DNA of 64,000 nucleotides from Comamonas sp. Y33R10-2. GTDB taxonomy: Bacteria; Pseudomonadota; Gammaproteobacteria; Burkholderiales; Burkholderiaceae_C. Shown in pieces: positions 26,078-35,004 of the stretch (positions are counted from its first letter, which is position 1; each line of letters opens with the position of its first letter). The notes under the pieces are model-generated. The model saw only the letters and a list, made by a program, of their open reading frames with translations, had not been told where the DNA came from and ran no database searches. Where the stretch lies: positions 1,240,001 to 1,304,000 of the forward strand of contig NZ_CP079925.1 of NCBI RefSeq assembly GCF_019355935.1. The letters are read 5' to 3'. Both the position numbers and the translations under genes were made by a program.

Positions 26078-26869
26078 ATGAACCCATTTCTCATCGTAGA
26101 AAAAGAAGGACCGCTGGTAGTTTTAACTATGAACCAGCCAGAGCAGCGTAACCCACTCACTGGCAATACCGCTATTCCCGAGTTTTTAGCGGCTATAGCG
26201 CTCATCGAAAATGATCCTCAAGTGCGATGCGTCATCCTGACAGGTAACGGCGCATCGTTTTGTGCAGGAGGTGACATCAAAACCATGAAGCGTCAATCCG
26301 AACCCGTAGTCAGTGAGATGCAGATTCGTCACGATTACCGCTCTGGCATTCAACGCTTGGCACTAGCACTGTTCAACTTGGAAATTCCTGTGATTGCCGC
26401 CATCAATGGGCATGCGATCGGAGCGGGGCTGGATTTGGCATGCATGTGCGACATTCGGATTGCCTCTGAAAATGCTAAGTTTGCAGAAAGCTTTGTGAAG
26501 TTGGGCATTATTCCTGGCGATGGTGGGGCATGGCTTCTTCCTCGCACTATTGGCTACCAGCGTGCTAGTGAAATGACCTTTACAGGGGACATGATCAATG
26601 CACAAAAAGCCTTGGCTTGGAATTTGGTCTCGGACGTCGTTGCGCTCGATCATTTAATGCCTACGGCCATGGCATTGGCCGAGCGAATTACCAAGAACCC
26701 TTCCCACAGTGTGCGCTTGGCCAAGCGTCTGATGCGCGAGTCCATGCACTTGCGTTTGGATTCCTCCTTGGAAATGGCTGCAGCCTATCAGGCGATTTCG
26801 CATAAAACGCCGGATCATCGTGAAGCGGTGGATGCATTTCTGGAAAAAAGAAGTCCCAACTTTTCTTGA
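26078..26869 (+). CDS. Enoyl-CoA hydratase/isomerase family protein
   Basis: 263 residues, normal length. Crotonase signatures are intact: oxyanion-hole segments CAGGDIKTM (62-70) and INGHAIGAGLDLA (109-121), and both catalytic glutamates of true hydratases, Glu137 (FAESFVKLGIIPGDGG) and Glu165 (ASEMTFTGD). It should add water across 2-enoyl-CoA. A TAGGAG ribosome-binding site lies upstream. It completes a plausible route of CoA activation, hydration and oxidation encoded from 19730 onward. Whether the acid is linear, branched or cyclic cannot be told. Confidence 0.9.
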   Translation: MNPFLIVEKEGPLVVLTMNQPEQRNPLTGNTAIPEFLAAIALIENDPQVRCVILTGNGASFCAGGDIKTMKRQSEPVVSEMQIRHDYRSGIQRLALALFNLEIPVIAAINGHAIGAGLDLACMCDIRIASENAKFAESFVKLGIIPGDGGAWLLPRTIGYQRASEMTFTGDMINAQKALAWNLVSDVVALDHLMPTAMALAERITKNPSHSVRLAKRLMRESMHLRLDSSLEMAAAYQAISHKTPDHREAVDAFLEKRSPNFS

Positions 26870-27039
26870 TGATTAATACTTTTGATATTTATGCGTGCCT
26901 TGTGTACGCATATTGTCGTTGTATAAAACATTAAGGCATTGAAGAATTTAGAAGGCTAGCAACAACCCTCTAATATTGAGTGGGTGAGATTTTTAAGATC
27001 CATCTTGTATTTGATTCCAATCACAAGATGGAGATGACG

Positions 27040-28089
27040 ATGAAGAAGTTGATGTTGACCGTAATTTCAGCGTTCGGCTTGGTCGGTGGTGTTTCTGCGC
27101 AATCCTCCGTGAGTCTTTACGGAATTATTGACTTAGGGGTTTCCTTGGGGACGGGCTCTTTGGAAAATAAAAGCCAGGTCAGTCGGGGTGGCTACCAGTC
27201 GAGTCGTCTTGGATTTCGGGGTGTGGAAGACCTTGGTAATGGGGTCACTGTGGGATTTAACCTGGAATCTGGCTTCAGTGCTGATGAAGGAACCGGTGGT
27301 TCAACCAGCACCAATAATCAAGACAACGGCAATATAGGAAACGGTGGCTTGACATTCAACCGGGCGTCGATCCTGAGCATCAAAGGATCTTGGGGAGAAT
27401 TGCGCGCTGGCAGGGATACGGTTCCTCAATATAACAATTTTGGTTTGGCAGACCCTATGCTCTTGGTCGGAGCTGGCGCTGCAGTCAACTACACGAACAT
27501 CATTACCGGACCGGTCAATACGCGGGCTTCGAATGGCTTGTATTACTTCACGCCGAAGTTGCTTAACTCCTTGGTTGTGCACCTGGCCCATTACCGGGGT
27601 GAGAACGTGGGGGGGACCGCAGCGAAGGATGATGGCACCGGCAGCGGTATTCGGCTCATTTATCAGGATGCGAAGCTGACGGCGGGCTTTGGCTGGGGCC
27701 GTACCAATTATCTCGCAGGGGATGCACTGCAGCGCAATGTGGCTATGGCGTATGAACTGCCCTGGTTCAAGCTCTCAGGCATGCTGAATTGGGACAAGCG
27801 CGGCACTTTGGCTGCCCGAGGCGGATTGGTCGGGGCTTTGGTTCCCGTGAGCAGTGCGGGTGCCGTCCGCATGACGTATTCGATGCACAAGACCAATCAA
27901 CCCAATGAACCCAAGGCCCAGAAGTTCGCGGTAAGTTATGTCCACACCCTGTCCAAGCGCACCCTGATATATACCACCTTGGCGCATGTCAAAAATTCGG
28001 GCGGTAGCAAGGTCGCTTTGATGGGCGCGGTAACGGAAGCTAACCGCCCATCTTCTGGTTTTGACATTGGGTTGCGTCACAGCTTTTAA
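27040..28089 (+). CDS. Omp32-like general porin
   Basis: About 349 residues from the ATG at 27040, chosen because GGAG lies just upstream and because MKKLMLTVISAFGLVGGVSAQ then forms a standard signal peptide; earlier in-frame starts would put charged residues in front. The mature protein begins SSVSLYGIIDLGV and has RLGFRGVEDLGNGVTVGFNLESGF, FNRASILSIKG and a C-terminal Phe (IGLRHSF), all marks of neisserial/comamonad trimeric porins assembled by BAM. It lies at the end of the catabolic cluster and could admit the anionic substrate. An AT-rich promoter-like region of 170 bp precedes it. Confidence 0.9.
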   Translation: MKKLMLTVISAFGLVGGVSAQSSVSLYGIIDLGVSLGTGSLENKSQVSRGGYQSSRLGFRGVEDLGNGVTVGFNLESGFSADEGTGGSTSTNNQDNGNIGNGGLTFNRASILSIKGSWGELRAGRDTVPQYNNFGLADPMLLVGAGAAVNYTNIITGPVNTRASNGLYYFTPKLLNSLVVHLAHYRGENVGGTAAKDDGTGSGIRLIYQDAKLTAGFGWGRTNYLAGDALQRNVAMAYELPWFKLSGMLNWDKRGTLAARGGLVGALVPVSSAGAVRMTYSMHKTNQPNEPKAQKFAVSYVHTLSKRTLIYTTLAHVKNSGGSKVALMGAVTEANRPSSGFDIGLRHSF

Positions 28090-28098
28090 GGAGAAATC

Positions 28099-29115
28099 AT
28101 GGAAAAATATTCGTTCTTTTTGTACGCAGCTTTGCTGCTTTCTGGTTGTTCCTCTACGCAACCGTTTTTTAATGAGGGTTTGGTGTATCCAGGGGGAAGT
28201 AAAACGTATGTACCCATTGCACCAAGTGAAAAAAATCTTTCAAATGTTGTCGCTGAACCTTACTTTGAAGTCTCAAAAGAAACCTTGGCTTTGGAGTCAC
28301 CAGTATTTGATAAACAAGGTAATCTATATTTTGTAAGTGTTTATGAGGGGCGTATTTATAAATTAACGCCAGAAAGAAATATTTCTGTTTTTTATGAGGA
28401 AAAAGGGTTTTTTCCTGGAGGGATTGCGATTACCAAAGATGGCGATTTCGTGGCGGCGAATGTTGGAGACTTCAAAAGCGGAACAGTCACGTTGATTGGA
28501 AATAATGGAAAGAAGATTAGAGACCTTCTTTCTGCCAAGGAAAACTTGGTTCCTGATGACTTGGTTATTGATAAATATGGTGGAATATATTTCACGGACT
28601 TCAGAGGGAGTTCTACTGATTTACAAGGAGGTATATACTATTTGAACCCAGTAGATGGTGGTTTTAAGCCACTATTGAAAAATATGTCAGCACCCAACGG
28701 GATTGCATTGAGTCCTAATGGAAAGGTGTTGTGGGCAACAGAGTTTGGGAATAGCCGGCTTCACAGAATTGAGCTTGGTGAGCCAGGGAAAATAGGTAGA
28801 TATGGCTCGTCGATTCCATACCACTTTGTGGGTAAAGGTCCCGACTCCATGCGGACTGATGTAGACGGCAATGTTTATGTTGTAATGTATGGACAAGGGC
28901 GGATCATGGTGTTTGACTCCGAGGGCCTTCCAATTGGACAAATTCTTCTTCCAGGAAGAACGGATGGAAAATTCTTGAAGGTTGCAAGTTTGATTATCGA
29001 TCATCAATCGAGAGATATGTACATTGTTGCTAGGGATGAGTTAAAAAAACATGGATCCTGGATATTCAAATCAAAAGCCTTCGCACAAGGTACGAGACTT
29101 TATTCGCACCAATAA
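28099..29115 (+). CDS. SMP-30/gluconolactonase-like lipoprotein
   Basis: 338 residues with a lipoprotein signal (LYAALLLSGCSS, lipobox LSGC), so membrane-anchored in the envelope. The rest is a six-bladed propeller of the SMP-30/Drp35 class: ESPVFDKQGNLYFVSV, PGGIAITKDGDFVAANV, LVPDDLVIDKYGGIYFTDF, SAPNGIALSPNGKVLWATE, and PDSMRTDVDGNVYVVMY. The acidic and Asn residues in these blades fit the metal site of lactonases. It may hydrolyse a lactone outside the cytoplasm. It starts ten bases after the porin stop with AAGGAG in the gap, so the two are co-transcribed. More AT-rich than its neighbours. Confidence 0.75.
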   Translation: MEKYSFFLYAALLLSGCSSTQPFFNEGLVYPGGSKTYVPIAPSEKNLSNVVAEPYFEVSKETLALESPVFDKQGNLYFVSVYEGRIYKLTPERNISVFYEEKGFFPGGIAITKDGDFVAANVGDFKSGTVTLIGNNGKKIRDLLSAKENLVPDDLVIDKYGGIYFTDFRGSSTDLQGGIYYLNPVDGGFKPLLKNMSAPNGIALSPNGKVLWATEFGNSRLHRIELGEPGKIGRYGSSIPYHFVGKGPDSMRTDVDGNVYVVMYGQGRIMVFDSEGLPIGQILLPGRTDGKFLKVASLIIDHQSRDMYIVARDELKKHGSWIFKSKAFAQGTRLYSHQ

Positions 29116-29191
29116 TTTCGTTGCGTGATAACTTTAATATGGAGCTTTTGCCCCATTTTTTGAAATATGAAAAATTGGAGTGCATCCAAAC

Positions 29192-29784
29192 ATGGGTCAG
29201 CAGAAAACAGATACGGTGAGTCTTGATCGACGCCCGATGCACACCCGGCATATCGAGATGCATGCCTACGAGCGCGGGGATGGGCTGTTTGAAGTGGAGG
29301 GGCGGGTGGTGGACCGCAAGCCCCACGACCATGGACCTATTCGCGGTGATCGCATGGTTCCGGCGGGGGATCCGATTCACAACCTGAGTGTGCGCATCGT
29401 GTTTGACCTGGACTTGGTGGTACACGAGGTGAGCACGCAGTCACTGGCTTACCCTTACGCACAATGCCCGGAGGGAGGCGCTGCACTCGTGCACCTTAAG
29501 GGGCTCAAGATGTCCGCCGGCTGGGGGGCGAGGTGCGTAGACTTTTGGGGGGCGCAGCCAGTTGCACCCACTTGCGGGAGTTGTTGATGCCGATGGCAAC
29601 GACGGCCTTTCAGTCCCTGAGTGCGCGAAGGCTGAAGGAGCCCGATCGCTTGGACGCGACAGGACGGCCGGTGAAGATTGATAGCTGCTATGCCTATGGG
29701 GCCGAGCGCCAACTGGTGCAGGTGCACTGGCCCCAGTTCTATAGGAGGCGTGTGGAGGATGTACCGCAGTCCGCAGGGGATTGA
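29192..29784 (+). pseudogene. Frameshifted DUF2889 protein
   Basis: The N-terminal frame reads MHTRHIEMHAYERGDGLFEVEG, VVDRKPHDHGPIRGDRMVPAG and VFDLDLVVHEVSTQSLA, typical of DUF2889. Near 29530, in a G-rich stretch (GGCTGGGGGGCGAGG), the frame changes. The family's C-terminal part then continues in another frame as RRLLGGAASCTHLRELLMPMATTAFQSL and VKIDSCYAYGAERQLV. A single-base indel would restore one protein. The function of DUF2889 is unknown; it occurs near aromatic and Bug-type catabolic genes. The last about 20 codons are duplicated at 34939-34998. Confidence 0.7.
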
Positions 29785-29790
29785 GGTCGG

Positions 29791-30651
29791 TCAGCGGTAC
29801 GGTGCGCTGAGCGTGTCCACGAGCATTTTGCTGGGCATGGTCAGATCAATGTGATCCTTTATGCAGATCACAAACTGGCGCTGGGTCCACTGGTCGGTCA
29901 GCGCAATGGCCTTGAGTTCCAAGGATTCGATTATGGGCCAGGTGGCTTCGCGCGGAATGATGGCGACAACCAGATTGGCGTCAGCGATGCGGCAGGTGGT
30001 ATCGTAGGTGTGAACCTGAATGGATGACTTGAGGGCGATGGCCAGGCGCTGCTGGATGCCTTGTACCAGGCTGCCGCCTTGGAGTGTCACATGGGAATAG
30101 TCCAGCGTCTCCGCATAGCTGATGCTTTCCAAGCGGGTAATTTCGTGGTCTTGATGGTCAATCACAACCAGGTGGTCTTGGCGGTACGGGTGAACCTGCA
30201 AACCCTTGGTGCTCGTGACTTCCCAGCACACGCAGATATCGGCTCGGCCTTCCTCCACGCTGCGCACCACATCGGAAGCAACCCGTTCATCAATGCTGAC
30301 ATGCACCTGAGGGTGGCGCTGCACAAAGGCACCAATGTCGCGGGGAAGTAACGAGGTGATGGCCGACATGGCCCGGTACCGTTTGTGCGAACTCCGAAAG
30401 ATTAGCCTGAATCTTTGCCATGAACTGCCGCAATCCGCAGGCTGCCGGCAGCAGCGCTTGGCCGGCAGCCGTCAACTGGACGCCTTTGCGTCCCCGTTCC
30501 AGCATAGGGCGCCGATGTGCTCTTCGATTGCGGCCAGTCGTTTGCTGACGGGCGAGGCTGTGAGGTTCCGCCGATCGGCCGATTCCGTCAGGCTTTGAAG
30601 CTCACAAATTTAAATGAAGAGTTGCAGGTAGACGAGGTCAATGTAATTCAT
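29791..30651 (-). pseudogene. Broken LysR regulator (left copy)
   Basis: Clearly homologous along its length to the intact LysR gene at 35005-35898. On the - strand it starts MNYIDLVYLQLFI and meets an in-frame stop at about codon 14. It changes frame near LERGRKGVQLTAAGQALLPAA and again near the hinge. The effector domain then continues intact as a 192-residue ORF (29791-30369; ITSLLPRDIGAFVQRHPQV, GRADICVCWEV, VHPYRQDHLVVIDHQDHEI). It faces the Bug/ADH/ALDH genes divergently, the classic position for their regulator, but cannot make a complete protein. The right copy may have taken over. Confidence 0.8.
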
Positions 30652-30919
30652 GCGAACCGGCCCGGATGCGATTGGCCAGAGTGAAAAGGAGTCGAATGCG
30701 CTGCGCAAGTGGCCAAGCGTACGACAAGGCGAAGCAACGACGCATTAAGGGCTGAGTTAGCGGCTCTACGAAGTGATTTCCTGAATGGAAACCGTCATTG
30801 TCGAAGTCTTCAAGTCAACGTGGTGGTACATCCCTACCATGATCCAAGCAACATCAACGTTGCGGAATGCGGGTGGAAAGTGCAATGGCATTCAGACATA
30901 AAAATTTCAAGGAGACAAG
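30652..30919 (+). promoter_or_regulatory. Region between LysR pseudogene and Bug/ADH/ALDH genes
   Basis: About 270 bp that should hold the divergent LysR operator and the operon promoter. It ends in AAGGAG four bases before the ATG at 30920. No convincing palindrome of the T-N11-A type was picked out by eye. Confidence 0.35.
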
Positions 30920-31912
30920 ATGAATAACGGTTCCATTCCGGGCGTCACGCGGCGCCAAGCGATGGGGGCCATCGGGGCTTTGATCCTGGTGCCTCAGGTG
31001 CATGCGACCGAAGCTGCCTATCCCTCCGCCCCCATTCGGTTGATCATTCCCTTTCCGCCAGGTGGCAGCACAGACTTCATCGGACGCCTGATTGCGGAAC
31101 GGCTTTCGATCCAATTGAAGCAGCCGGTGGTTGTGGAAAACAAGCCGGGTGCCGGGGGCTTGATCGGCAGCCAGCAGATCTCGCGCGCGACCCCGGACGG
31201 CTACACCATCGGCATTGGTTCCTCGGCGAACATGAGCATGGTGCCGGCAACCATGGACAAGCCGCCGTATGACGTAGTCAAGGACTTTGCGCCAGTGACC
31301 TCCATTGTCGGGATGGATGTTGTAATGGTGACCAGCCCCAACGTGACAGCGAAGAACGTCAAGGAATTCGTGGCCTGGGCCAAGACCCAACCTGCGCCGA
31401 CTTTCTTGGCCACGTTTGGTGCGGGAACTTCGGGGCACTTCGCGGGATTCCTGTTTGCGCAAACAGCGGGGCTCAAGTTCGATCCCGTGCATTACCGCAC
31501 GGTGGGCGATGCACTGGCGGGACTGCTCTCTGGGGATGTGCACATACTGATGTCCACACCTGCGGTGGTCCAGGCCCAAGTCAATGCCGGAAAGCTCAAT
31601 GCCTTGGCCATCAATGGAGCGACCCGCTCGCCCTCTTATCCGAATGTGCCCACCTTCCTGGAAGTGGGGTATCCCGATATGCAGTTCTCCAATTGGATTG
31701 GTTTGGTAGCGCCGCCCAACACGCCTGCGACACTTCTGGAGCGGATCAATGCCGAAGTGACGTTGGCCCTCAAATTGCCACAAGTGCAAGAGAGGCTGAC
31801 TGCGGCAGGCTATCGCATCATTGGCAACAGCCGCAGTGAGTTTGGCTCCACCATCCAGCGCGATTTGGCGATGTGGCGCAACATGGTTCAAAGCACGGGC
31901 TTCAAGGCCTGA
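30920..31912 (+). CDS. Bug/TctC-family periplasmic solute-binding protein (second)
   Basis: 330 residues with a strong AAGGAG ribosome-binding site. The N-terminus carries TRRQAMGAIGALILVPQVHA, a twin-arginine-like signal, then the Bug core YPSAPIRLIIPFPPGGSTDFIGRL, VVVENKPGAGGLIGSQQ and YPNVPTFLEVGYP. It should bind a carboxylate or related small molecule in the periplasm. It heads a three-gene set with an alcohol dehydrogenase (41 bp downstream) and an aldehyde dehydrogenase, so its ligand may be the alcohol, aldehyde or acid handled by them. It is not a recent copy of the Bug protein at 23969. Confidence 0.9.
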   Translation: MNNGSIPGVTRRQAMGAIGALILVPQVHATEAAYPSAPIRLIIPFPPGGSTDFIGRLIAERLSIQLKQPVVVENKPGAGGLIGSQQISRATPDGYTIGIGSSANMSMVPATMDKPPYDVVKDFAPVTSIVGMDVVMVTSPNVTAKNVKEFVAWAKTQPAPTFLATFGAGTSGHFAGFLFAQTAGLKFDPVHYRTVGDALAGLLSGDVHILMSTPAVVQAQVNAGKLNALAINGATRSPSYPNVPTFLEVGYPDMQFSNWIGLVAPPNTPATLLERINAEVTLALKLPQVQERLTAAGYRIIGNSRSEFGSTIQRDLAMWRNMVQSTGFKA

Positions 31913-31953
31913 TGCGGCGAATCCACCCATAGTCCAAGAACAAGGAATCCAGT

Positions 31954-33093
31954 ATGCGAATGATGGCCGCAGTGATGTACGAACAGGGATTGGAGGCGCC
32001 ATTTGCACGCTCAATGCCTTTTCGCATTGAAGAGGTTCAGATTGACGGTCCAGGACCAGGGGAGGTGCTGGTGCAGGTACGTGCTGCAGGCTTGTGCCAC
32101 TCCGACCTGTCGGTGCTGGAGGGTCTGCGCAAGCGCCCCTTGCCCATTGTAGGAGGGCATGAGGGGGCGGGTGTCGTCATGGAGGTGGGTGCGGGTGTGG
32201 TCGGCTTGTCTGCAGGCGATCACGTGGCCATGGCCGCCGTGGCCGGTTGTGGTCGCTGCCGTGTGTGTTCTGCAGGGCGTCCAGGTTTGTGTCAGGCAGT
32301 CACAGGGGCCAGAGCCGAAGGCTTGCTGGCCACAGGCGCGCGCCGTTTGCATCTGGGAAATGGCGATCGTTTGAACCACTACAGCGGCATTTCGGTGTAT
32401 GCCGAGTATGCGGTGGTGGCGGCCCCATCGCTGGTGCGCATCGACCGCCGCGTACCTTTGGATATTGCCGCCATGTTCGGTTGTGCGGTCGTGACCGGTG
32501 CGGGGGCCGTGTTCAACAGCGCCAAGGTACGCTCGGGAAGTTCGGTGGCTGTGGTGGGCTTGGGCGGGGTAGGGCTGACCGCCGTGATGGCCGCGCGCGA
32601 GGCCGGTGCCAGCCGCATAGTGGGACTGGACATCCAGCCAGACAAGTTTGCGTTGGCCCGCGCGGCTGGCGCTACCGATTGCGTGGATGCTCATTCCCCT
32701 GAGGCCGTGCAGCATGTGCGGGAACTGACGGATGGAGGGGTGGACTACAGCTTTGAAATTTCCGGCAATCTCGCCGCCGTGGGGCTGGCGCAGGAAGTGA
32801 CGGCGCGCGGTGGCGAAGTGATCTGCGTGGGAGTGGGACGAACCGATGCGCAATTCACCGTGCAGCAAATGCAGCTGGTGACTGAGGAGCGAGTGATTCG
32901 CGGCTCGTTCATGGGCGGCGGTATTCCCCAGCAGGATATTCCGCGCTTTGCTGCGATGTACCTTGACGGAAAGTTGCCGGTGGACTTGCTGCGCAGCAAA
33001 CACATTCAGTTCGCCGAGCTGAACCATGGCTTTGATCTGCTGGCCCAGGGGGGCACGGTGCGACAGATTCTTTTGCCACATGGTGTGGTGTGA
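31954..33093 (+). CDS. Zinc-dependent alcohol dehydrogenase (MDR, class III-like)
   Basis: 379 residues. Catalytic zinc ligands Cys48 (GLCHSD) and His69-Glu70 (GGHEGAG) are present. The structural zinc site has all four cysteines (Cys99, 102, 105, 113 in CGRCRVCSAGRPGLC). The NAD-binding fold VAVVGLGGVGLTAVMAAREAG is followed by GLDIQPDKFALARAAGATD; the Asp of GLDI favours NAD over NADP. It should oxidise an alcohol to the aldehyde taken by the next gene, 29 bp downstream. The fold resembles aryl-alcohol and glutathione-formaldehyde dehydrogenases; the actual substrate is not evident. Three in-frame ATGs near the start leave a few residues of uncertainty. Confidence 0.92.
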   Translation: MRMMAAVMYEQGLEAPFARSMPFRIEEVQIDGPGPGEVLVQVRAAGLCHSDLSVLEGLRKRPLPIVGGHEGAGVVMEVGAGVVGLSAGDHVAMAAVAGCGRCRVCSAGRPGLCQAVTGARAEGLLATGARRLHLGNGDRLNHYSGISVYAEYAVVAAPSLVRIDRRVPLDIAAMFGCAVVTGAGAVFNSAKVRSGSSVAVVGLGGVGLTAVMAAREAGASRIVGLDIQPDKFALARAAGATDCVDAHSPEAVQHVRELTDGGVDYSFEISGNLAAVGLAQEVTARGGEVICVGVGRTDAQFTVQQMQLVTEERVIRGSFMGGGIPQQDIPRFAAMYLDGKLPVDLLRSKHIQFAELNHGFDLLAQGGTVRQILLPHGVV

Positions 33094-33122
33094 GTGGCTA
33101 GGTCCACGACAAGGAGACAGGA

Positions 33123-34568
33123 ATGAATTCGATGACAAGCACCACCGAACTTCCGCAGCGCATTCGGGCGCGCATCGGAGATGCCTGGATCGACAGTGCG
33201 CAGGTGCAACCCGTATTCAACCCCTACACCGGAGACATTGTGGCCATGGTGCCGGTATCGACCAGCCAGGACCTGGACCAGGCATTGCGCTTGGCCACCC
33301 GGGCCAAGGGCGAAGTTGCCGCCATGCCGGGGTTTGAACGCGCCAGACTGCTGCGCAACGTAGCGGATTTGCTGGAGTCGCGCACGGAGTCGATCGCTAC
33401 CGCCATGACCTGGGAAACCGGTAAGGCCATTGTGGATGCCCGTGCCGAAGTGGTGCGCTCGGCGGACACCCTTCGCCTGTGTGCCGAGGAAGCGGTGCGT
33501 ATCGAAGGTGAACATGTGCCCATGGATGCCAGTGCGGCGGGTCATGGCAAGCTGGCCATGGTGCTGCGCACCCCGGTGGGCGTGGTGGGGGCCATCACGC
33601 CCTTCAATGCTCCCATCAACCTGGCGGCCCACAAACTCGGGCCTGCACTGGCGGCGGGCAATCCGATTGTGATCAAGCCCTCACCCAAGGCGCCGTTGGC
33701 CTTTCACCGATTGATCGAAACGTTTGTGGATGCAGGCGTTCCGTCGGGCTTCATTGCAGCGCTGTATGGCGACGAGGTGGGGCCTTTGCTGGTGTCGGAC
33801 AGTCGTGTGGACTTTGTCTCGTTCACCGGGTCGAGCAAAGTGGGGGCCGCCATTCGTGCGCGCGCCGGCCTCAAGCGCGTTGCCCTAGAGTTGGGCGGCG
33901 CCGCTCCGACGATCGTGCATGAAGATGCGGACTGGCAGGCCGCGGCACTTCAATGTGCCAAGAATGCCATGCAACTGGCGGGACAAAGTTGTGTCTCCGT
34001 GCAGAACATGTACGTGCATGAAGCCATACGCCAGCAGTTCACGGAGCTGGTGTGTGAGCATGTGGGCCAGTTTCGGGTGGGTGACCCCATGGCGGCCTCG
34101 ACGGACATCGGGACCCTCATTGATGAAGTGGCCGCGCGGCGCGTGGAAACGATGGTGGATGAGGCCGTACAGGGGGGCGCCAAGGTCCTGTGCGGCGGGG
34201 GGCGCCGAGGTGCACAGATGGATCCCGTGGTACTGACTGGCGTCGTACCGGGATCGCACATCGTGCAGGAGGAGATCTTCGGTCCGGTGGCCTCGATTCT
34301 GGGCTACCAAGACCTGAACGCGGTTTTCGACCAGATCAATCAAGGCCGCAGTGGACTGCAAACCGGGATCTTCACCAAATCCATTCATGCGGCCATGCAG
34401 GCGGCCAGAACCTTGAAGATGGGAGGGATCATCGTCAACGGGACTTCACGTTGGCGTTCGGACCAAATGCCGTACGGCGGTGTCAAAGACAGTGGGATTG
34501 GCCGCGAAGGGCCCAAGTACGCGATCCGGGATATGACCGACGAAACCTTGCTGGTGATCAGCGCTTGA
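33123..34568 (+). CDS. NAD(P)-dependent aldehyde dehydrogenase
   Basis: 481 residues with AAGGAGACAGG before the ATG. All catalytic residues are present: Asn162 (TPFNAP), Lys185 (IKPSPKAPL), Glu256 (ALELGGAAP) and the nucleophile Cys290 (GQSCVS). The C-terminal EEIFGPVASI and YGGVKDSGIGREGPKYA blocks are typical of the superfamily. It oxidises the aldehyde made by the upstream alcohol dehydrogenase to an acid. The RWRSDQMPYGGVK segment resembles that of succinate-semialdehyde and related members. It is the last intact gene of the operon. Confidence 0.93.
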   Translation: MNSMTSTTELPQRIRARIGDAWIDSAQVQPVFNPYTGDIVAMVPVSTSQDLDQALRLATRAKGEVAAMPGFERARLLRNVADLLESRTESIATAMTWETGKAIVDARAEVVRSADTLRLCAEEAVRIEGEHVPMDASAAGHGKLAMVLRTPVGVVGAITPFNAPINLAAHKLGPALAAGNPIVIKPSPKAPLAFHRLIETFVDAGVPSGFIAALYGDEVGPLLVSDSRVDFVSFTGSSKVGAAIRARAGLKRVALELGGAAPTIVHEDADWQAAALQCAKNAMQLAGQSCVSVQNMYVHEAIRQQFTELVCEHVGQFRVGDPMAASTDIGTLIDEVAARRVETMVDEAVQGGAKVLCGGGRRGAQMDPVVLTGVVPGSHIVQEEIFGPVASILGYQDLNAVFDQINQGRSGLQTGIFTKSIHAAMQAARTLKMGGIIVNGTSRWRSDQMPYGGVKDSGIGREGPKYAIRDMTDETLLVISA

Positions 34569-34611
34569 GGAGGGGTGACGGCTCCCTGCGTGCGGACGAA
34601 CAATGGGGCCG

Positions 34612-34944
34612 TCAGCGCAGCATGGCATAGCCCACGCCAATGGTTGCAATGAGCCCTACTGCGTCGGCCAGCAGCGCACAGGCCAGCGCATGGCAGCTGT
34701 GTTTCACGCCAATACTGCCGAAGTACACCGCCAGCAAGGCTTCTGGTTTTTCTTCGTAGATGCCGCGTGCTCCGACCACCCGTTCAGCCATCCAGGGGCC
34801 GTAGTACAGCAGATTGGCGACTTCAAAAAATGCATCAAAAGCCAAGGCTTGTACCCGTTCGGTTTGCGGCTTCAGACGCGCAAGAAACGCAGCAACTGCA
34901 TCCTCATAGTCGCTGGAAAACCCGGGGCGATTCAGTAGGTGCAC
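34612..34944 (-). pseudogene. Probable remnant of an amidase-signature/allophanate hydrolase-type gene
   Basis: On the - strand, the 110-residue frame contains ALAFDAFFEVANLLYYGPWMAERVVGARG followed by EKPEAL. I recall this pattern from the middle-to-C-terminal part of AtzF-type amidases (F-E-A-LLYEGPWVAER). The GGSS catalytic region and the rest of the roughly 450-residue protein are absent, and the DNA beyond 34939 already belongs to the duplicated DUF2889 block. The tail of the frame looks unrelated. I treat it as a fragment left by recombination; a short real protein is unlikely. Confidence 0.4.
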
Positions 34945-34998
34945 TGGTCTCAGTTCTATCGGGGGCGTATGGAGGATGCATCGCCCGCAGGAGGCTGA
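34939..34998 (+). pseudogene. Fragment of DUF2889 gene 3' end (second copy)
   Basis: VHWSQFYRGRMEDASPAGG and a stop, matching VHWPQFYRRRVEDVPQSAGD at the end of the DUF2889 pseudogene at 29192-29784. It is the left edge of a block duplicated between 29718-30651 and 34939-35898. The rest of this DUF2889 copy is missing. Confidence 0.6.
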
Positions 34999-35004
34999 GG
35001 GAGG

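Noticed and set aside
30709..30927. 72-residue + strand ORF before the second Bug gene
   Set aside because: No ribosome-binding site, no recognisable features, and it overlaps the Bug start; the region is better read as regulatory.
32011..33138. 375-residue - strand ORF opposite the alcohol dehydrogenase
   Set aside because: His/Thr-rich shadow; the + strand gene has all zinc ligands.
34612..34944. 110-residue - strand ORF considered as an intact small membrane protein
   Set aside because: Its N-terminal part resembles an internal piece of an amidase and its end is an arbitrary read-through, so a fragment is more likely.
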